Shown one piece after another: positions 1 to 8,682 of a stretch of DNA of 22,354 nucleotides. The stretch spans positions 1-22,354 of the forward strand of contig NZ_DATGNU010000109.1 in the NCBI RefSeq assembly GCF_035306585.1, written 5' to 3'. The notes below the pieces were generated by a model. It made no database searches, was not told the origin of the DNA, and saw only the letters and a program-made list of their open reading frames with translations. A program made the position numbers and the translations under genes. How positions within the stretch are numbered: position 1 is the stretch's first letter; each line of letters starts with the position of its first letter. The stretch comes from Galbibacter sp035306585 (GTDB lineage Bacteria; Bacteroidota; Bacteroidia; Flavobacteriales; Flavobacteriaceae).

Positions 1-198
1 CCTTATCCAGACAACTTTGGCCTTATACGTAGTTTCTGTCCGTCAGGCCAGGATTTTGCTTAATATTGCTCATTGTCCAATCGCAATAATCTTCAGATTC
101 CACCTCGCGATGGACACCCTTGTTTTAGGCTAACACTTCCCACTGCTTGGGCGTGTTCGGGACTTACACCCTATAGATATCGTCCATGCAAGGCGCAC
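1..198 (-). mobile_element. Group IIC (bacterial class C) intron, 5' end only
   Basis: Read on the minus strand, the sequence starts at 198 with GTGCGCC, the group II intron 5' splice-site consensus. It continues with the conserved domain I blocks of class C introns: CTATAGGGTGTAAGTCCCGA, then TTAGCCTAA, then AAGGGTGTCC and GGTGGAATCTGAAG. These match, from memory, the order and spacing in the Oceanobacillus iheyensis class C intron. The 5' exon ends in a strong intrinsic terminator hairpin a few bases upstream of the junction, which is the known target of class C introns (insertion just downstream of terminators). Only about 198 nt of domain I is present. The remaining ribozyme, domain V and any reverse transcriptase/maturase ORF lie beyond the left edge. 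Identification is confident; whether the element is complete or active cannot be judged. Confidence 0.88.
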
Positions 199-200
199 CA

Positions 201-234
201 AATAAAAATCTCCCCCTTTATCGGAGGAGATTTT
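201..234 (-). terminator. Intrinsic terminator of valS, intron target site
   Basis: On the minus strand a 12-bp stem (AAAATCTCCTCC, positions 234-223, pairing with GGGGGAGATTTT, positions 216-205, with one G-T pair) closes a 6-nt loop. It is followed by TATT, so the stem's own T-rich 3' arm plus these bases give the U tract. It begins about 30 nt after the valS stop codon. The group IIC intron starts at 198, six bases past the stem. Confidence 0.85.
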
Positions 235-265
235 CAATCACCATATCTTCATTACAAATAGCAAC

Positions 266-2899
266 TTATTTTTTAAGATTTTCCAAACTTTCCTTAAGCG
301 TTTGAATTGTTGCTAGCGCATCTGCCTGTTTTTGTTTCTCCATTTGCACTACCTGCTCAGGGGCATTATTAACAAAGCGTTCATTAGAAAGCTTTTTCTC
401 AACAGATCTCAAAAAGCCTTCTGTATAACGTAATTCTTTTTCGATTTTTTCTATTTCAGCTGCTAGATCAATAGCACCCACAATAGGAATAAAATACTCA
501 TTAGACTTCACCCTATAAGACAAGGCACCTTCAAGTTTGGATTCGACATATTGAATCCCATCAAGATTCCCTAATTTTTGAATGATGGCGTCAAATTTCG
601 TATCCACTTCTTCTTTATTTAATACCGAGAGCGAAATCACCTCTTTCAATGGGATGTTCTTCTCCTTACGAATGGTACGTATTCCAGAGATCACCTCTGC
701 AGCCATTTCAAAACCCTCCACCAAAGAAGTATCAACGGTTTTCTTCTGTGGCCATCTAGCAACAATTAATGCTTGGCTAGGTTCTCTTTCTTTCATTAGT
801 TGCCATATTTCTTCCGTTAAAAAAGGCATAAATGGATGCAATAATTTTAAATTATCTTCAAAGATTTCAATAATTGCATGATATGTTTTTGCATCTATCG
901 GCTGCTGGTAGGTTGGCTTTACCATCTCCAGAAGCCATGAGCAGAAATCATCCCAAACAAGTTTATAGGTAGCCATTAAGGCATCCGAAATTCTGTATTT
1001 AGAATAATGATCTTCTATTTGCTCTAAAACAGACTGAAACTTATTCTGATACCACTCTATGGCCGTTTCAGCATAAGAAGGCTGTGGAATATCCGTAACC
1101 TCCCACCCTTTGACTAAACGAAATGCATTCCAAATTTTATTGGCAAAGTTTTTTCCTTGTTTACACAGAGCCTCATCAAACAACAAGTCGTTTCCAGCAG
1201 CAGAACTGAGCAACAAACCTACTCGTACACCATCAGCGCCATACTTTTCGATCAACTTTAGAGCATCAGGAGAGTTCCCTAAGGATTTAGACATTTTTCT
1301 TCCCTGACTATCTCTAACCAATCCAGTAAGGTATACATTATTAAAAGGCTTCTCATCTCGATATTCATATCCCGCAAATATCATTCTAGCCACCCAGAAG
1401 AATAAAATATCCGGACCAGTCACCAAATCATTCGTTGGATAATAATATTCTATATCTTTATTGTTCGGCTCTAAAATCCCATTAAACACACTTATTGGCC
1501 ATAACCAAGAAGAAAACCAGGTATCAAGGGAATCTTCATCTTGTTTTAAATCGGCTAGCTCCAATGCAGGATTTGCTGATTTCTCACGAGCCTTTACAAG
1601 GGCCTCTTCTGCAGTACTGGCAACCACAAATTCATCCTCGCCCTCACCGTAGTAATACGCTGGAATCTGTTGCCCCCACCACAATTGTCTCGAAATATTC
1701 CAGTCTCGAATGTTCTCCAACCAATGGCGGTAAGTGTTTTCAAATTTTGATGGAAATAATTTAATTTCCTTATCCTCTAGTACAGCCTTTAAAGCAGGCT
1801 TTACAAGGGTATCCATTTTCAAGAACCACTGATCAGACAAACGAGGCTCAATGACCACCTTTGTACGCTCCGAAGTTCCAACTTTATTTATATGTGTTTC
1901 GGTTTTAACCAAATACCCTTTCTGCTCCAACTCCTTTGTAATCTCTTTACGGACTACAAATCGATCCTTTCCTTGGTAGTGGAGTCCATAGCTATTTAAA
2001 GTAGCATCCTCATTGAGGATATCGATCACCTCCAAACCATGTTTATCTCCTAATTTTTTATCATTTTCATCATGTGCTGGAGTTACCTTCAAACAACCCG
2101 TTCCAAATTCTAAATCCACATAACTATCCTCGATAATTGGAATCACGCGGTTTGCGATTGGGACGATAGCTTTTTTCCCTCTTAAATGCCTATAACGTTC
2201 ATCCGCTGGGTTAATACAAATGGCGGTATCCCCTAAAATGGTCTCAGGTCGAGTAGTTGCGATGGTCAAGGTCTCATCACTCCCTTCAATACGATAGGAT
2301 ATATAGTACAGTAACCCTTGCCGCTCCTCATAAATTACCTCTTCATCAGAAAGAGTGGTTTTAGCCTCTGGATCCCAATTGACCATTCTATAACCACGGT
2401 AAATCAATCCCTTCTCATATAAATCAACGAAGGTCTTAATTACGGATTCTGATAAGGCGGGATCCATGGTGAATTTAGTACGCTCCCAATCACAAGAGCA
2501 CCCTAATTTTTTCAATTGCTCCAGAATAACTCCACCATATTGATGGGTCCATTCCCAGGCATGCGCTAAGAATTCATCACGCGTTAAATCTGATTTTGAT
2601 ATCCCTTGCTCCTTAAGTTTAGCTACTACCTTTGCCTCGGTTGCAATAGAGGCATGGTCCGTTCCAGGAACCCAACAGGCATTTTTCCCCAAAAGACGTG
2701 CTCTTCGAATCAACACATCCTGAATGGTATTGTTCAGCATATGTCCCATATGTAAGACTCCTGTTACATTTGGTGGAGGGATTACAATGGTATAAGGCTC
2801 ACGCTCATCAGGTTCTGAATGAAAAAAACGATGTTTCATCCAGTAATCATACCATTTATTTTCTGCCAAATTGGCATCGTATTTCGATGGAATATTCAT
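266..2899 (-). CDS. valS: Valine--tRNA ligase
   Basis: Cytoplasmic class Ia aminoacyl-tRNA synthetase that charges tRNA-Val and hydrolyses mis-acylated threonine. The protein has 877 residues, the normal length. It shows PPPNVTGVLHMGH with the HIGH-type signature HMGH at residues 50-53, the CP1 editing domain (TTRPETILGDTA and GTGCLKVTPAHDEND), the KMSKS loop at 535-539, an anticodon-binding domain, and the C-terminal coiled-coil arm typical of ValRS (about the last 65 residues, ending in a Lys/Glu-rich helix). The reading frame is open upstream to 3013. The start at 2899 (MNIPSKYDANLAENKW) is chosen because it matches the family N-terminus and because a perfect -7 promoter element at 2929-2936 lies between the two candidate starts. 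The gene is divergent from the DUF1573 gene and followed by its own terminator and a group II intron. Confidence 0.97.
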   Translation of the reverse strand: MNIPSKYDANLAENKWYDYWMKHRFFHSEPDEREPYTIVIPPPNVTGVLHMGHMLNNTIQDVLIRRARLLGKNACWVPGTDHASIATEAKVVAKLKEQGISKSDLTRDEFLAHAWEWTHQYGGVILEQLKKLGCSCDWERTKFTMDPALSESVIKTFVDLYEKGLIYRGYRMVNWDPEAKTTLSDEEVIYEERQGLLYYISYRIEGSDETLTIATTRPETILGDTAICINPADERYRHLRGKKAIVPIANRVIPIIEDSYVDLEFGTGCLKVTPAHDENDKKLGDKHGLEVIDILNEDATLNSYGLHYQGKDRFVVRKEITKELEQKGYLVKTETHINKVGTSERTKVVIEPRLSDQWFLKMDTLVKPALKAVLEDKEIKLFPSKFENTYRHWLENIRDWNISRQLWWGQQIPAYYYGEGEDEFVVASTAEEALVKAREKSANPALELADLKQDEDSLDTWFSSWLWPISVFNGILEPNNKDIEYYYPTNDLVTGPDILFFWVARMIFAGYEYRDEKPFNNVYLTGLVRDSQGRKMSKSLGNSPDALKLIEKYGADGVRVGLLLSSAAGNDLLFDEALCKQGKNFANKIWNAFRLVKGWEVTDIPQPSYAETAIEWYQNKFQSVLEQIEDHYSKYRISDALMATYKLVWDDFCSWLLEMVKPTYQQPIDAKTYHAIIEIFEDNLKLLHPFMPFLTEEIWQLMKEREPSQALIVARWPQKKTVDTSLVEGFEMAAEVISGIRTIRKEKNIPLKEVISLSVLNKEEVDTKFDAIIQKLGNLDGIQYVESKLEGALSYRVKSNEYFIPIVGAIDLAAEIEKIEKELRYTEGFLRSVEKKLSNERFVNNAPEQVVQMEKQKQADALATIQTLKESLENLKK

Positions 2900-2928
2900 A
2901 TTTGGAACACTTTTTGGAGTTAGGAGAG

Positions 2929-2936
2929 CAAAAGTA
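2929..2936 (-). promoter_or_regulatory. valS promoter, -7 element
   Basis: On the minus strand this reads TACTTTTG, a perfect match to the Bacteroidota -7 consensus TAnnTTTG, 29 nt upstream of the valS start codon. The -33 region about 20 bp further upstream is weak (TTTC in place of TTTG). No experimental support. Confidence 0.5.
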
Positions 2937-2972
2937 GCTATATCCGTAGTATTTTGAAAGATAAACGCTAAA

Positions 2973-3005
2973 TTTTGCACGGATTGTAAAAAGTAATTAA
3001 ATTTG
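2973..3005 (+). promoter_or_regulatory. DUF1573 gene promoter (-33 and -7)
   Basis: TTTTG at 2973-2977 and TAAATTTG at 2998-3005, separated by 20 bp. Both match the Bacteroidota sigma-A consensus in sequence and spacing. It lies 24 nt upstream of the start codon at 3030. This is the best-formed promoter in the window. Confidence 0.65.
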
Positions 3006-3029
3006 ATATTCACTTAAATCTGAAAAACG

Positions 3030-3416
3030 ATGAAAAATTTCCTAATGCTCTTATTTGTTGGCGTTCTTAGTTTTGCCACTCAGGCTCAAGAAAAGACAGC
3101 AAAAATAGAGTTTAAACAACAGGTAATTGATTATGGTGAAATCGCTAAAGGTAGTGACGGAGTTCGTGTATTTGAATTCACAAACACTGGAGATGCACCT
3201 TTAGTAATTTCTGATGTACGCTCAAGTTGTGGCTGTACTATACCTAAAAAACCAGAAGCGCCCATCGCCCCAGGAGCTACAGGTAAAATCGAAGTAAAAT
3301 ACGACACTAACAGAGTAGGGCCGATTCGTAAAACTGTCACAGTTCAGTCAAATGCGGACACTCCTACGGTAGCCGTAAAAATAAAGGGGAAAGTACTTGC
3401 TAGCGCTCCGCAATAA
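3030..3416 (+). CDS. Secreted DUF1573 family protein
   Basis: A 128-residue protein. The N-terminal signal peptide (MKNFLMLLFVGVLSFATQAQ, cleavage probably after AQA) implies export to the periplasm. The rest is a single DUF1573 domain, an immunoglobulin-like/ASH-type beta fold common in Bacteroidota. It has the typical FDYGEI-like entry (VIDYGEIAKGSDG), FTNTGDAPLVI and the SSCGCT cysteine pair near residues 66-68. The biochemical role of the family is not established. It is monocistronic, with its own promoter upstream and a strong terminator at 3449-3492 shared with the end of the convergent gene. Confidence 0.9.
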   Translation: MKNFLMLLFVGVLSFATQAQEKTAKIEFKQQVIDYGEIAKGSDGVRVFEFTNTGDAPLVISDVRSSCGCTIPKKPEAPIAPGATGKIEVKYDTNRVGPIRKTVTVQSNADTPTVAVKIKGKVLASAPQ

Positions 3417-3448
3417 GACGGGTGAATTAGCAATTCCATGTATCATAT

Positions 3449-3492
3449 ACCAAACCATGCTACAGCTGTTTTAGCATGGTTTGGTCTTTTTA
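3449..3492 (+). terminator. Intrinsic terminator of the DUF1573 gene
   Basis: A 14-bp perfect stem, ACCAAACCATGCTA (3449-3462) with TAGCATGGTTTGGT (3472-3485), and a 9-nt loop are followed by CTTTTTA. The U tract runs into the stop codon of the convergent protease gene at 3490. The opposite strand has no clear U tract, so it acts mainly on the plus strand. Confidence 0.88.
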
Positions 3493-4821
3493 TAGCACTT
3501 TTTTAAGTTCAAATGCAAACTTTAAAAACGACCCTTGACGATCTATTTCCAACTGAATCCTTTTACCAGGTTTGGTGTTTATCATTTGTGTAATCTGTTG
3601 CAAGGAATAACTGGAAATATCCTTGCGATTCACACTTAAAATCACATCCCCTTTACGCAAACCCACCTTATCTGCAGGGCTATTGAGCCGCACATCGGCA
3701 ATTTGAATAGCGGGATGTAATTCGAACTTAAGGGTATTTCTAAGGGGGCTATAATTCCCTCCTGATTTATGGGCAAGCCTACGACCCTGATCGATATCCT
3801 GGGACATGGCCTTTACGATTCGCATTCCATTGTGTTCCAGCTGTATCCCACTCATATTATAAAGAAAAGGATCATTAAAGTCTCCGTTCTTTTTCAGGGT
3901 TAATTTTTGGTTAGGATAATCAAAAACCACCTTAAAGCGCCTTAATATTTCAGATCCTAAGGAACCATTGCGATCCCCCATCACATTTAAATAACGGAGT
4001 GATATCGAATCAGGGTACGAGACTTTGGTTTGCTGAATTTCAAAATCCCCTATCCTAAAACGCTGCAAGCGCGCCCGCTTGCCGTGAATTTTACCACTGA
4101 GCCCAAATCCTAATAGATCATCAAAGAACTTTACTGGACCTGCGATCTCCCCTTCTGTATTCTCAAATAACCACAGCGCATCACAACTTCCGCTATCCAA
4201 AAGTAACTTTACAGGGATCTCTTCCATATGAGAATATTGCTTGATATACCCATGCACATAGGCCTTTGATCCTTCGAGTTCTAAAGGCAAAGATTCACAA
4301 TTACGACAATTTTTATATCGATATTGCTGTGGGTCATAAAATCGCATTCGTTCATTTTTATAATTCACCTCAACTATAAAATTTTTAAAGAGATCAAAGC
4401 CTATGATTCCATGAACTCTATACCCGATTTGTTGTGAGAAATTCACATTCGCATCTCGAATGAGATAAAAATCTTGGTGTCGATTGATAATCCTTCCTAT
4501 TTTGAATTCATTGTTTTTGCTATGGATGGCCCGAAGAGGCTCTCCACCCCCTAGCCCTTTGATATATATATCTTTTGGACTGTGAATATCTAATGAATCC
4601 TCTGGAGAAATGTCAAACAGGATAGGCTTGTTGACACCTGTATCGACAATAAATGAAAGCGGTATTTTATTGACCTCGACCTCTAACACAATTAGGTTAT
4701 TAATAAAGTCGAAAGATACTTTTTCGCTGCGCTCACCGTCTAAAAGCTCGAATTTATTCTGGCCATATGAAATACATATAGCTAATAGAATAAGCCAACG
4801 GATATATTTAACAGCCTTCAT
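3490..4821 (-). CDS. Exported retropepsin-like aspartyl protease with C-terminal PDZ domain
   Basis: 443 residues from the chosen start. The signal peptide or lipidless anchor is MKAVKYIRWLILLAICISYG. Two half-domains of a pepsin/retropepsin-like fold follow, each with an active-site-type motif: FIVDTG (D60-T-G) and LLLDSG (D209-S-G). Each is followed later by a hydrophobic Gly motif (HGIIGFDLF near 138-145, GSLGSEILRRF near 286-296). The last about 80 residues form a PDZ domain (VRLNSPADKVGLRKGDVILSVN). A CxxC pair lies near 172-175. This aspartyl protease-PDZ arrangement recurs in Bacteroidota; the substrate is unknown. The frame extends 23 codons upstream to 4890, but the start at 4821 places the signal peptide at the N-terminus. 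It is convergent with the DUF1573 gene and divergent from the aminotransferase. Confidence 0.85.
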   Translation of the reverse strand: MKAVKYIRWLILLAICISYGQNKFELLDGERSEKVSFDFINNLIVLEVEVNKIPLSFIVDTGVNKPILFDISPEDSLDIHSPKDIYIKGLGGGEPLRAIHSKNNEFKIGRIINRHQDFYLIRDANVNFSQQIGYRVHGIIGFDLFKNFIVEVNYKNERMRFYDPQQYRYKNCRNCESLPLELEGSKAYVHGYIKQYSHMEEIPVKLLLDSGSCDALWLFENTEGEIAGPVKFFDDLLGFGLSGKIHGKRARLQRFRIGDFEIQQTKVSYPDSISLRYLNVMGDRNGSLGSEILRRFKVVFDYPNQKLTLKKNGDFNDPFLYNMSGIQLEHNGMRIVKAMSQDIDQGRRLAHKSGGNYSPLRNTLKFELHPAIQIADVRLNSPADKVGLRKGDVILSVNRKDISSYSLQQITQMINTKPGKRIQLEIDRQGSFLKFAFELKKVL

Positions 4822-4938
4822 AGTAAATTGCCCTATGATTAACCTTCTAAAAATATTAAAAATCAATGAATTAACATATATTTTTAACATTTAATCGCAC
4901 TGTAAAGAACACTGTGGTTTTATAACAAATTGTGGAAA

Positions 4939-4946
4939 TAATTTTG
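4939..4946 (+). promoter_or_regulatory. Aminotransferase-murB promoter, -7 element
   Basis: TAATTTTG matches TAnnTTTG perfectly, 28 nt before the start codon. No clear TTG is seen 19-20 bp upstream, so the assignment rests on the -7 element and its distance to the gene. Confidence 0.4.
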
Positions 4947-4974
4947 CAAATTTGCAATTCATAAAATTAGATTT

Positions 4975-6165
4975 ATGCCAAAAATTTCAAAGAAAGGGCA
5001 AAACATGCCTGAATCGCCTATTAGAAAGTTAGTACCCTTTGCAGAAACTGCAAAGAGCAAAGGGATCGAAGTAATACATCTAAACATTGGCCAACCCGAT
5101 ATAAAAACTCCAAAGGTGGCCATGGATGCGGTTCGAAATAACAAACTAGAGATTTTAGAATACAGCCGTAGTGAAGGCTCGCAAGAGTACCGAACTAAAT
5201 TGGCAAATTATTACGGCAAATACGACATAGAGGTCACTGCGGATCAAATCATTGTCACCACAGGAGGCTCTGAAGCTTTAATGTTTGCTATCGGCTCTAT
5301 TGCTGATACTTCTGATGAGATCATTATTCCAGAACCATTTTATGCGAATTACAATGGATTTGCAAATGCTTCAGGGGTAGAGGTTGTTCCCGTGGTCTCT
5401 AATTTTGAAGACAATTTTGCACTTCCGCCCATAGAAGAATTTGAAAAACTAATCACCCCTAAAACAAAAGCTATTCTAATTTGTAATCCAGGGAACCCTA
5501 CTGGTTACCTGTATACGAGAGAAGAAATAAAAAAACTAGCTGCCCTTGTCAAAAAATATGATTTGTTTTTAATCTCAGATGAAGTATATAGAGAGTTTGC
5601 TTATGATAATGTAGAACACTATTCCATTCTACAGGAAGAAGGCATCCAAGAAAATGCCATCGTGGTAGATTCTGTGTCTAAGCGATACAGCATGTGTGGT
5701 GCGAGAATAGGATGCTTAGTTACTAGAAATCCAGAGGTTCATTCAACGGCTTTAAAGTTTGCTCAGGCGAGATTGTCACCGCCTACCCTTGCGCTAATCG
5801 CTAGTGAGGCAGCCTTAGATACTCCTCAGTCTTATTTTGACCAGGTAATTACAGAATATGTTGAACGCAGAAACCTTCTAATATCAGCATTAAAAACCAT
5901 CGATGGTGTTAAAGTTGCTACTCCACAAGGAGCTTTTTATTGCATCGTTCAGCTTCCAGTATCAAATACAGAAGATTTTGCGCGCTGGTTATTGGAAGAC
6001 TTCCAAATGGATGGTCAAACGGTTATGGTAGCCCCTGCAGCAGGGTTTTATGCAAGTGAAGGAATCGGGTACGATCAAGTTAGGTTAGCCTATGTATTGG
6101 ACAAGAAAGACTTGTTAAGAGCAGTTGAAATACTAAAAGAAGCTTTAAGACAATACAATGCCTAA
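4975..6165 (+). CDS. PLP-dependent class I/II aminotransferase
   Basis: A 396-residue fold-type I aminotransferase of the aspartate/aromatic aminotransferase group. It is cytosolic and transfers amino groups to 2-oxoacids with pyridoxal phosphate. Visible motifs are NIGQPD (37-42), TGGSEAL for the phosphate-binding loop (96-102), NPGNPTG (171-177), the SDEVY aspartate D202 that contacts the pyridine nitrogen, the Schiff-base lysine K236 in VDSVSKRYSMCGARIGC, and R244. The substrate-binding C-terminal arginine is likely in the QVRLAY segment. Exact substrate specificity cannot be read from the sequence. Its stop codon overlaps the start of murB by 8 bp, so the two are probably translationally coupled. 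Confidence 0.93.
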   Translation: MPKISKKGQNMPESPIRKLVPFAETAKSKGIEVIHLNIGQPDIKTPKVAMDAVRNNKLEILEYSRSEGSQEYRTKLANYYGKYDIEVTADQIIVTTGGSEALMFAIGSIADTSDEIIIPEPFYANYNGFANASGVEVVPVVSNFEDNFALPPIEEFEKLITPKTKAILICNPGNPTGYLYTREEIKKLAALVKKYDLFLISDEVYREFAYDNVEHYSILQEEGIQENAIVVDSVSKRYSMCGARIGCLVTRNPEVHSTALKFAQARLSPPTLALIASEAALDTPQSYFDQVITEYVERRNLLISALKTIDGVKVATPQGAFYCIVQLPVSNTEDFARWLLEDFQMDGQTVMVAPAAGFYASEGIGYDQVRLAYVLDKKDLLRAVEILKEALRQYNA

Positions 6166-7180
6166 ACCGAACATGCTTTTGCACAACGTTTCTCTAAAAC
6201 CCTACAATACCTTTGGTATCAATGTCAATGCATTACTGTTTATGGAAATTGACAATAACACCACTCTGGAGGAAGTATTGTACTCAAAGCAATACCCCGA
6301 TCCGTTAATTATAGGTGGTGGCAGCAATATTTTATTTACCAAGGACGTGGAGCGTTTAGTGATTCATTTAAACACTAAGGGCATTGAGATACTATCTAAA
6401 ACTCCAAATCATGCCAAGGTAAAGGTACAAGCCGGTGAAGTATGGCATGACTTTGTATGCTGGGCAATAGCACATGACTTAGGAGGCATAGAGAACCTTT
6501 CACTCATTCCAGGTAACGTAGGCACAGCACCCATACAAAATATCGGTGCTTACGGGGTGGAGTTAAAGGACGTTTTTGTAAGTTGTCAAGCACTTGACTT
6601 AAAAGAAAATAGGCAAGTCACCTTTAAAAAAGAAGATTGCTCTTTTGGCTACAGAGATTCTGTGTTCAAAAGAAACAAAGGTCGGTATATCATCACCTCT
6701 GTTATCTTAAAGCTAACTACCAAAGACCATTATAAAAACATCTCCTATGGTGCCATCCAGAGCAAGTTAAGGGAGAAAGGCATTAACGATCCAAGTATCC
6801 AACAAATTTCCAATGCAGTTATCAGCATACGGCAAAGCAAACTTCCGGATCCAAAAATCCTAGGCAATGGTGGCAGCTTTTTCAAAAACCCAGTGGTGTC
6901 AATGAATCAGTTTAGAGACCTACAAGAACAGTATCCTGATATGCCACACTATAGCTTCGGCGAAAACCAAATTAAGATACCAGCAGGATGGCTCATTGAG
7001 CAATGTGGCTATAAAGGAAAGCGTTTCCAGGAAGTGGGAGTCCACAAAAACCAAGCTTTAGTCCTAGTAAATTACGGAAATGCCAAGGGAGAACAACTCT
7101 GGGAACTAGCGCAGAAAATCCAAAAAAGTGTCCAAAACAAATTTAATATTTACATTGAGCCCGAAGTTAACATCTATTAA
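6158..7180 (+). CDS. murB: UDP-N-acetylmuramate dehydrogenase
   Basis: A 340-residue FAD enzyme that reduces UDP-GlcNAc-enolpyruvate to UDP-MurNAc with NADPH in cytoplasmic peptidoglycan synthesis. The FAD-binding elements are LIIGGGSNILF (50-60) and PGNVGTAPIQNIGAYGVE (118-135). The catalytic region shows GYRDSVFK (R166) and GNGGSFFKNP with the proton-donor serine S240. The C-terminal EPEV motif carries the conserved glutamate. The insert between YRDS and SFFKNP, including the tyrosine-loop region, indicates the E. coli-like type I form. The start overlaps the end of the aminotransferase gene (ATG inside its last codons); an alternative in-frame ATG lies five codons on. Confidence 0.95.
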   Translation: MPKPNMLLHNVSLKPYNTFGINVNALLFMEIDNNTTLEEVLYSKQYPDPLIIGGGSNILFTKDVERLVIHLNTKGIEILSKTPNHAKVKVQAGEVWHDFVCWAIAHDLGGIENLSLIPGNVGTAPIQNIGAYGVELKDVFVSCQALDLKENRQVTFKKEDCSFGYRDSVFKRNKGRYIITSVILKLTTKDHYKNISYGAIQSKLREKGINDPSIQQISNAVISIRQSKLPDPKILGNGGSFFKNPVVSMNQFRDLQEQYPDMPHYSFGENQIKIPAGWLIEQCGYKGKRFQEVGVHKNQALVLVNYGNAKGEQLWELAQKIQKSVQNKFNIYIEPEVNIY

Positions 7181-7227
7181 TGTATAAAAATCAGCATCTA
7201 TTGATATTAACTTAAAATATTAATTAA

Positions 7228-7235
7228 TACATTTG
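7228..7235 (+). promoter_or_regulatory. Candidate promoter of the first ECF sigma gene
   Basis: TACATTTG is a perfect TAnnTTTG match, 49 nt before the start codon. The nearest TTG upstream (7201-7203) is 24 bp away, slightly longer than usual spacing. If the gene is instead read by an ECF sigma factor, the real promoter may differ. Confidence 0.35.
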
Positions 7236-7284
7236 AATTTACCTGCAATTTTAAGAGTGTCAGGGTAGTAATCCAAGCGCGCAC

Positions 7285-7854
7285 ATGAGTCAACTTCTGG
7301 AAAAAAATATTATCGATTTACTTTCGAAACAAGATGAGAAAGGAATGGCGTTATTATACGACCATTACGGAGATACACTTTTTGGGGTAGCATTTAAAAT
7401 TACTAAAGACGAAGACCTAGCCAAAGATGTTCTTCAAATTAGTTTGATGAAAATTTGGAAAAAGATAGACACCTACGATTCCCAAAAGTCCAAGTTATTC
7501 ACTTGGATGTTTCGTATTACTAGAAACACTGCTATAGATAAAATACGCAGTGTTAATTTAAAAACGGACCAAGAAATCCAAATTGAAGTTTCTAACGTAT
7601 ATAACCTAGGAGTCGAAAGTGTAAACCCAGAACATCTGGATGTTAGAAAGCATTTAAATTCCTTAGATGAGAAATACCAGGTTGTTATGGAAGCCTTGTT
7701 CTTCGAAGGAATGACACAACAAGAAGCCTCGGAAGCGCTGGATATTCCACTGGGAACAATAAAGTCTCGTTTAAAAATAGGATTAAGAGAATTAAGAAAA
7801 ATCTATGACCCTGCTACCTTGTCAATTTTATTAATTTTGATTATATTAATATAG
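7285..7854 (+). CDS. ECF-type RNA polymerase sigma factor
   Basis: A 189-residue sigma-70 family protein with only regions 2 and 4. Region 2 covers about residues 22-90 (AKDVLQISLMKIWKKIDTYD, then LFTWMFRITRNTAIDKIR). Region 4 covers about 124-173, with the helix-turn-helix GMTQQEASEALDIPLGTIKS. It directs RNA polymerase to a dedicated regulon. The next gene, 9 nt downstream, is a membrane anti-sigma factor of the RskA type, so the pair forms a signal-gated unit. Odd feature: the C-terminus after region 4 ends in a very hydrophobic tail, ATLSILLILIILI (177-189), not usual for a soluble sigma factor. The inducing signal is unknown. Confidence 0.92.
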   Translation: MSQLLEKNIIDLLSKQDEKGMALLYDHYGDTLFGVAFKITKDEDLAKDVLQISLMKIWKKIDTYDSQKSKLFTWMFRITRNTAIDKIRSVNLKTDQEIQIEVSNVYNLGVESVNPEHLDVRKHLNSLDEKYQVVMEALFFEGMTQQEASEALDIPLGTIKSRLKIGLRELRKIYDPATLSILLILIILI

Positions 7855-7863
7855 TGTAAAGCC

Positions 7864-8652
7864 ATGAAAAATGAAGTGAAACTACTTTTGGAAAGCGACC
7901 TTTTAGAGCGCTATTTGCTTGGCAATGTTAGTTATGAAGAACAAGTGCAGGTTGAACATTTCATAGATACTTCTAAAGAAGTCAAATCAGCCTACAACAC
8001 CTTAGAAAAGAATTTGGAACTCTACAGCAAAGCATTTGCATTAAAAGCTCCAGAGACAGTCTTGGATAACGTATTAGAAAGCATTAAAAAAGATACACAC
8101 ACAGAGGATTCATCCAAACGGAGCATCCCATGGTATTTTGTAGCCGCCTGTGTGACCACATTGCTATTTGGTGCAACCACCATTACCTTGTGGAATCAAA
8201 ACAGATTGCTCTCGACCACAAACAACAGCGTAGCCGGTCAAATTGAGAACCTCAAAGCAGATATCATCAATACCAATGCTCGATTAGAAAACATGAAGAG
8301 TAAGTATGCAGTACTCAGCGACCCTGAGACACAAAAATACTTAATCAATGGTAATGAGCGTGCTAAGAACCTACGTACGGTGGCCTATATAAATCCTAAG
8401 GAACGATTATCTGCTATAAACGTATTGTCTGTGCCAGATCTTCCAAAGGATAAAGAATTAAAAATGTGGGCAGAGATCAATGGTGAGATGGTTTGCCTTG
8501 GCGTAATTGAAAAAGCAGATGCGAAGCTCATGGCGCTACCTTTTAAAGACAGTGCCTCAAATTACAAAATTACCATTGACACCAAAGGAAATAAAGACTA
8601 CGCTTCCATCGATACCGAGGTTGCTAGTATTAATCTTAATAAAGGAGAATAA
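7864..8652 (+). CDS. RskA-type membrane anti-sigma factor
   Basis: A 262-residue inner-membrane protein. Residues 1-60 form a cytoplasmic anti-sigma domain (LLERYLLGNVSYEEQVQVE) with no HxxxCxxC zinc motif. One membrane helix covers about 88-109 (SIPWYFVAACVTTLLFGATT). A periplasmic coiled-coil segment follows (about 112-148), then a C-terminal RskA-like domain (about 150-262; SVPDLPKDKELKMWAEINGE, then a LP-containing strand). It is expected to hold the upstream ECF sigma factor inactive at the membrane until released. Tight spacing to the sigma gene supports co-transcription. A good terminator follows at 8683-8718. Confidence 0.88.
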   Translation: MKNEVKLLLESDLLERYLLGNVSYEEQVQVEHFIDTSKEVKSAYNTLEKNLELYSKAFALKAPETVLDNVLESIKKDTHTEDSSKRSIPWYFVAACVTTLLFGATTITLWNQNRLLSTTNNSVAGQIENLKADIINTNARLENMKSKYAVLSDPETQKYLINGNERAKNLRTVAYINPKERLSAINVLSVPDLPKDKELKMWAEINGEMVCLGVIEKADAKLMALPFKDSASNYKITIDTKGNKDYASIDTEVASINLNKGE

Positions 8653-8682
8653 CACTTAATTTCATCTGATAACATAATTTTT

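Noticed and set aside
73..261. Open frame of 62 codons on the plus strand
   Set aside because: It lies antisense to the conserved group II intron RNA and the valS terminator; its codons are explained by the structured RNA sequence.
2900..3013. N-terminal extension of valS by 38 codons
   Set aside because: The extension has no family similarity and covers the promoter element at 2929-2936; the family N-terminus starts at 2899.
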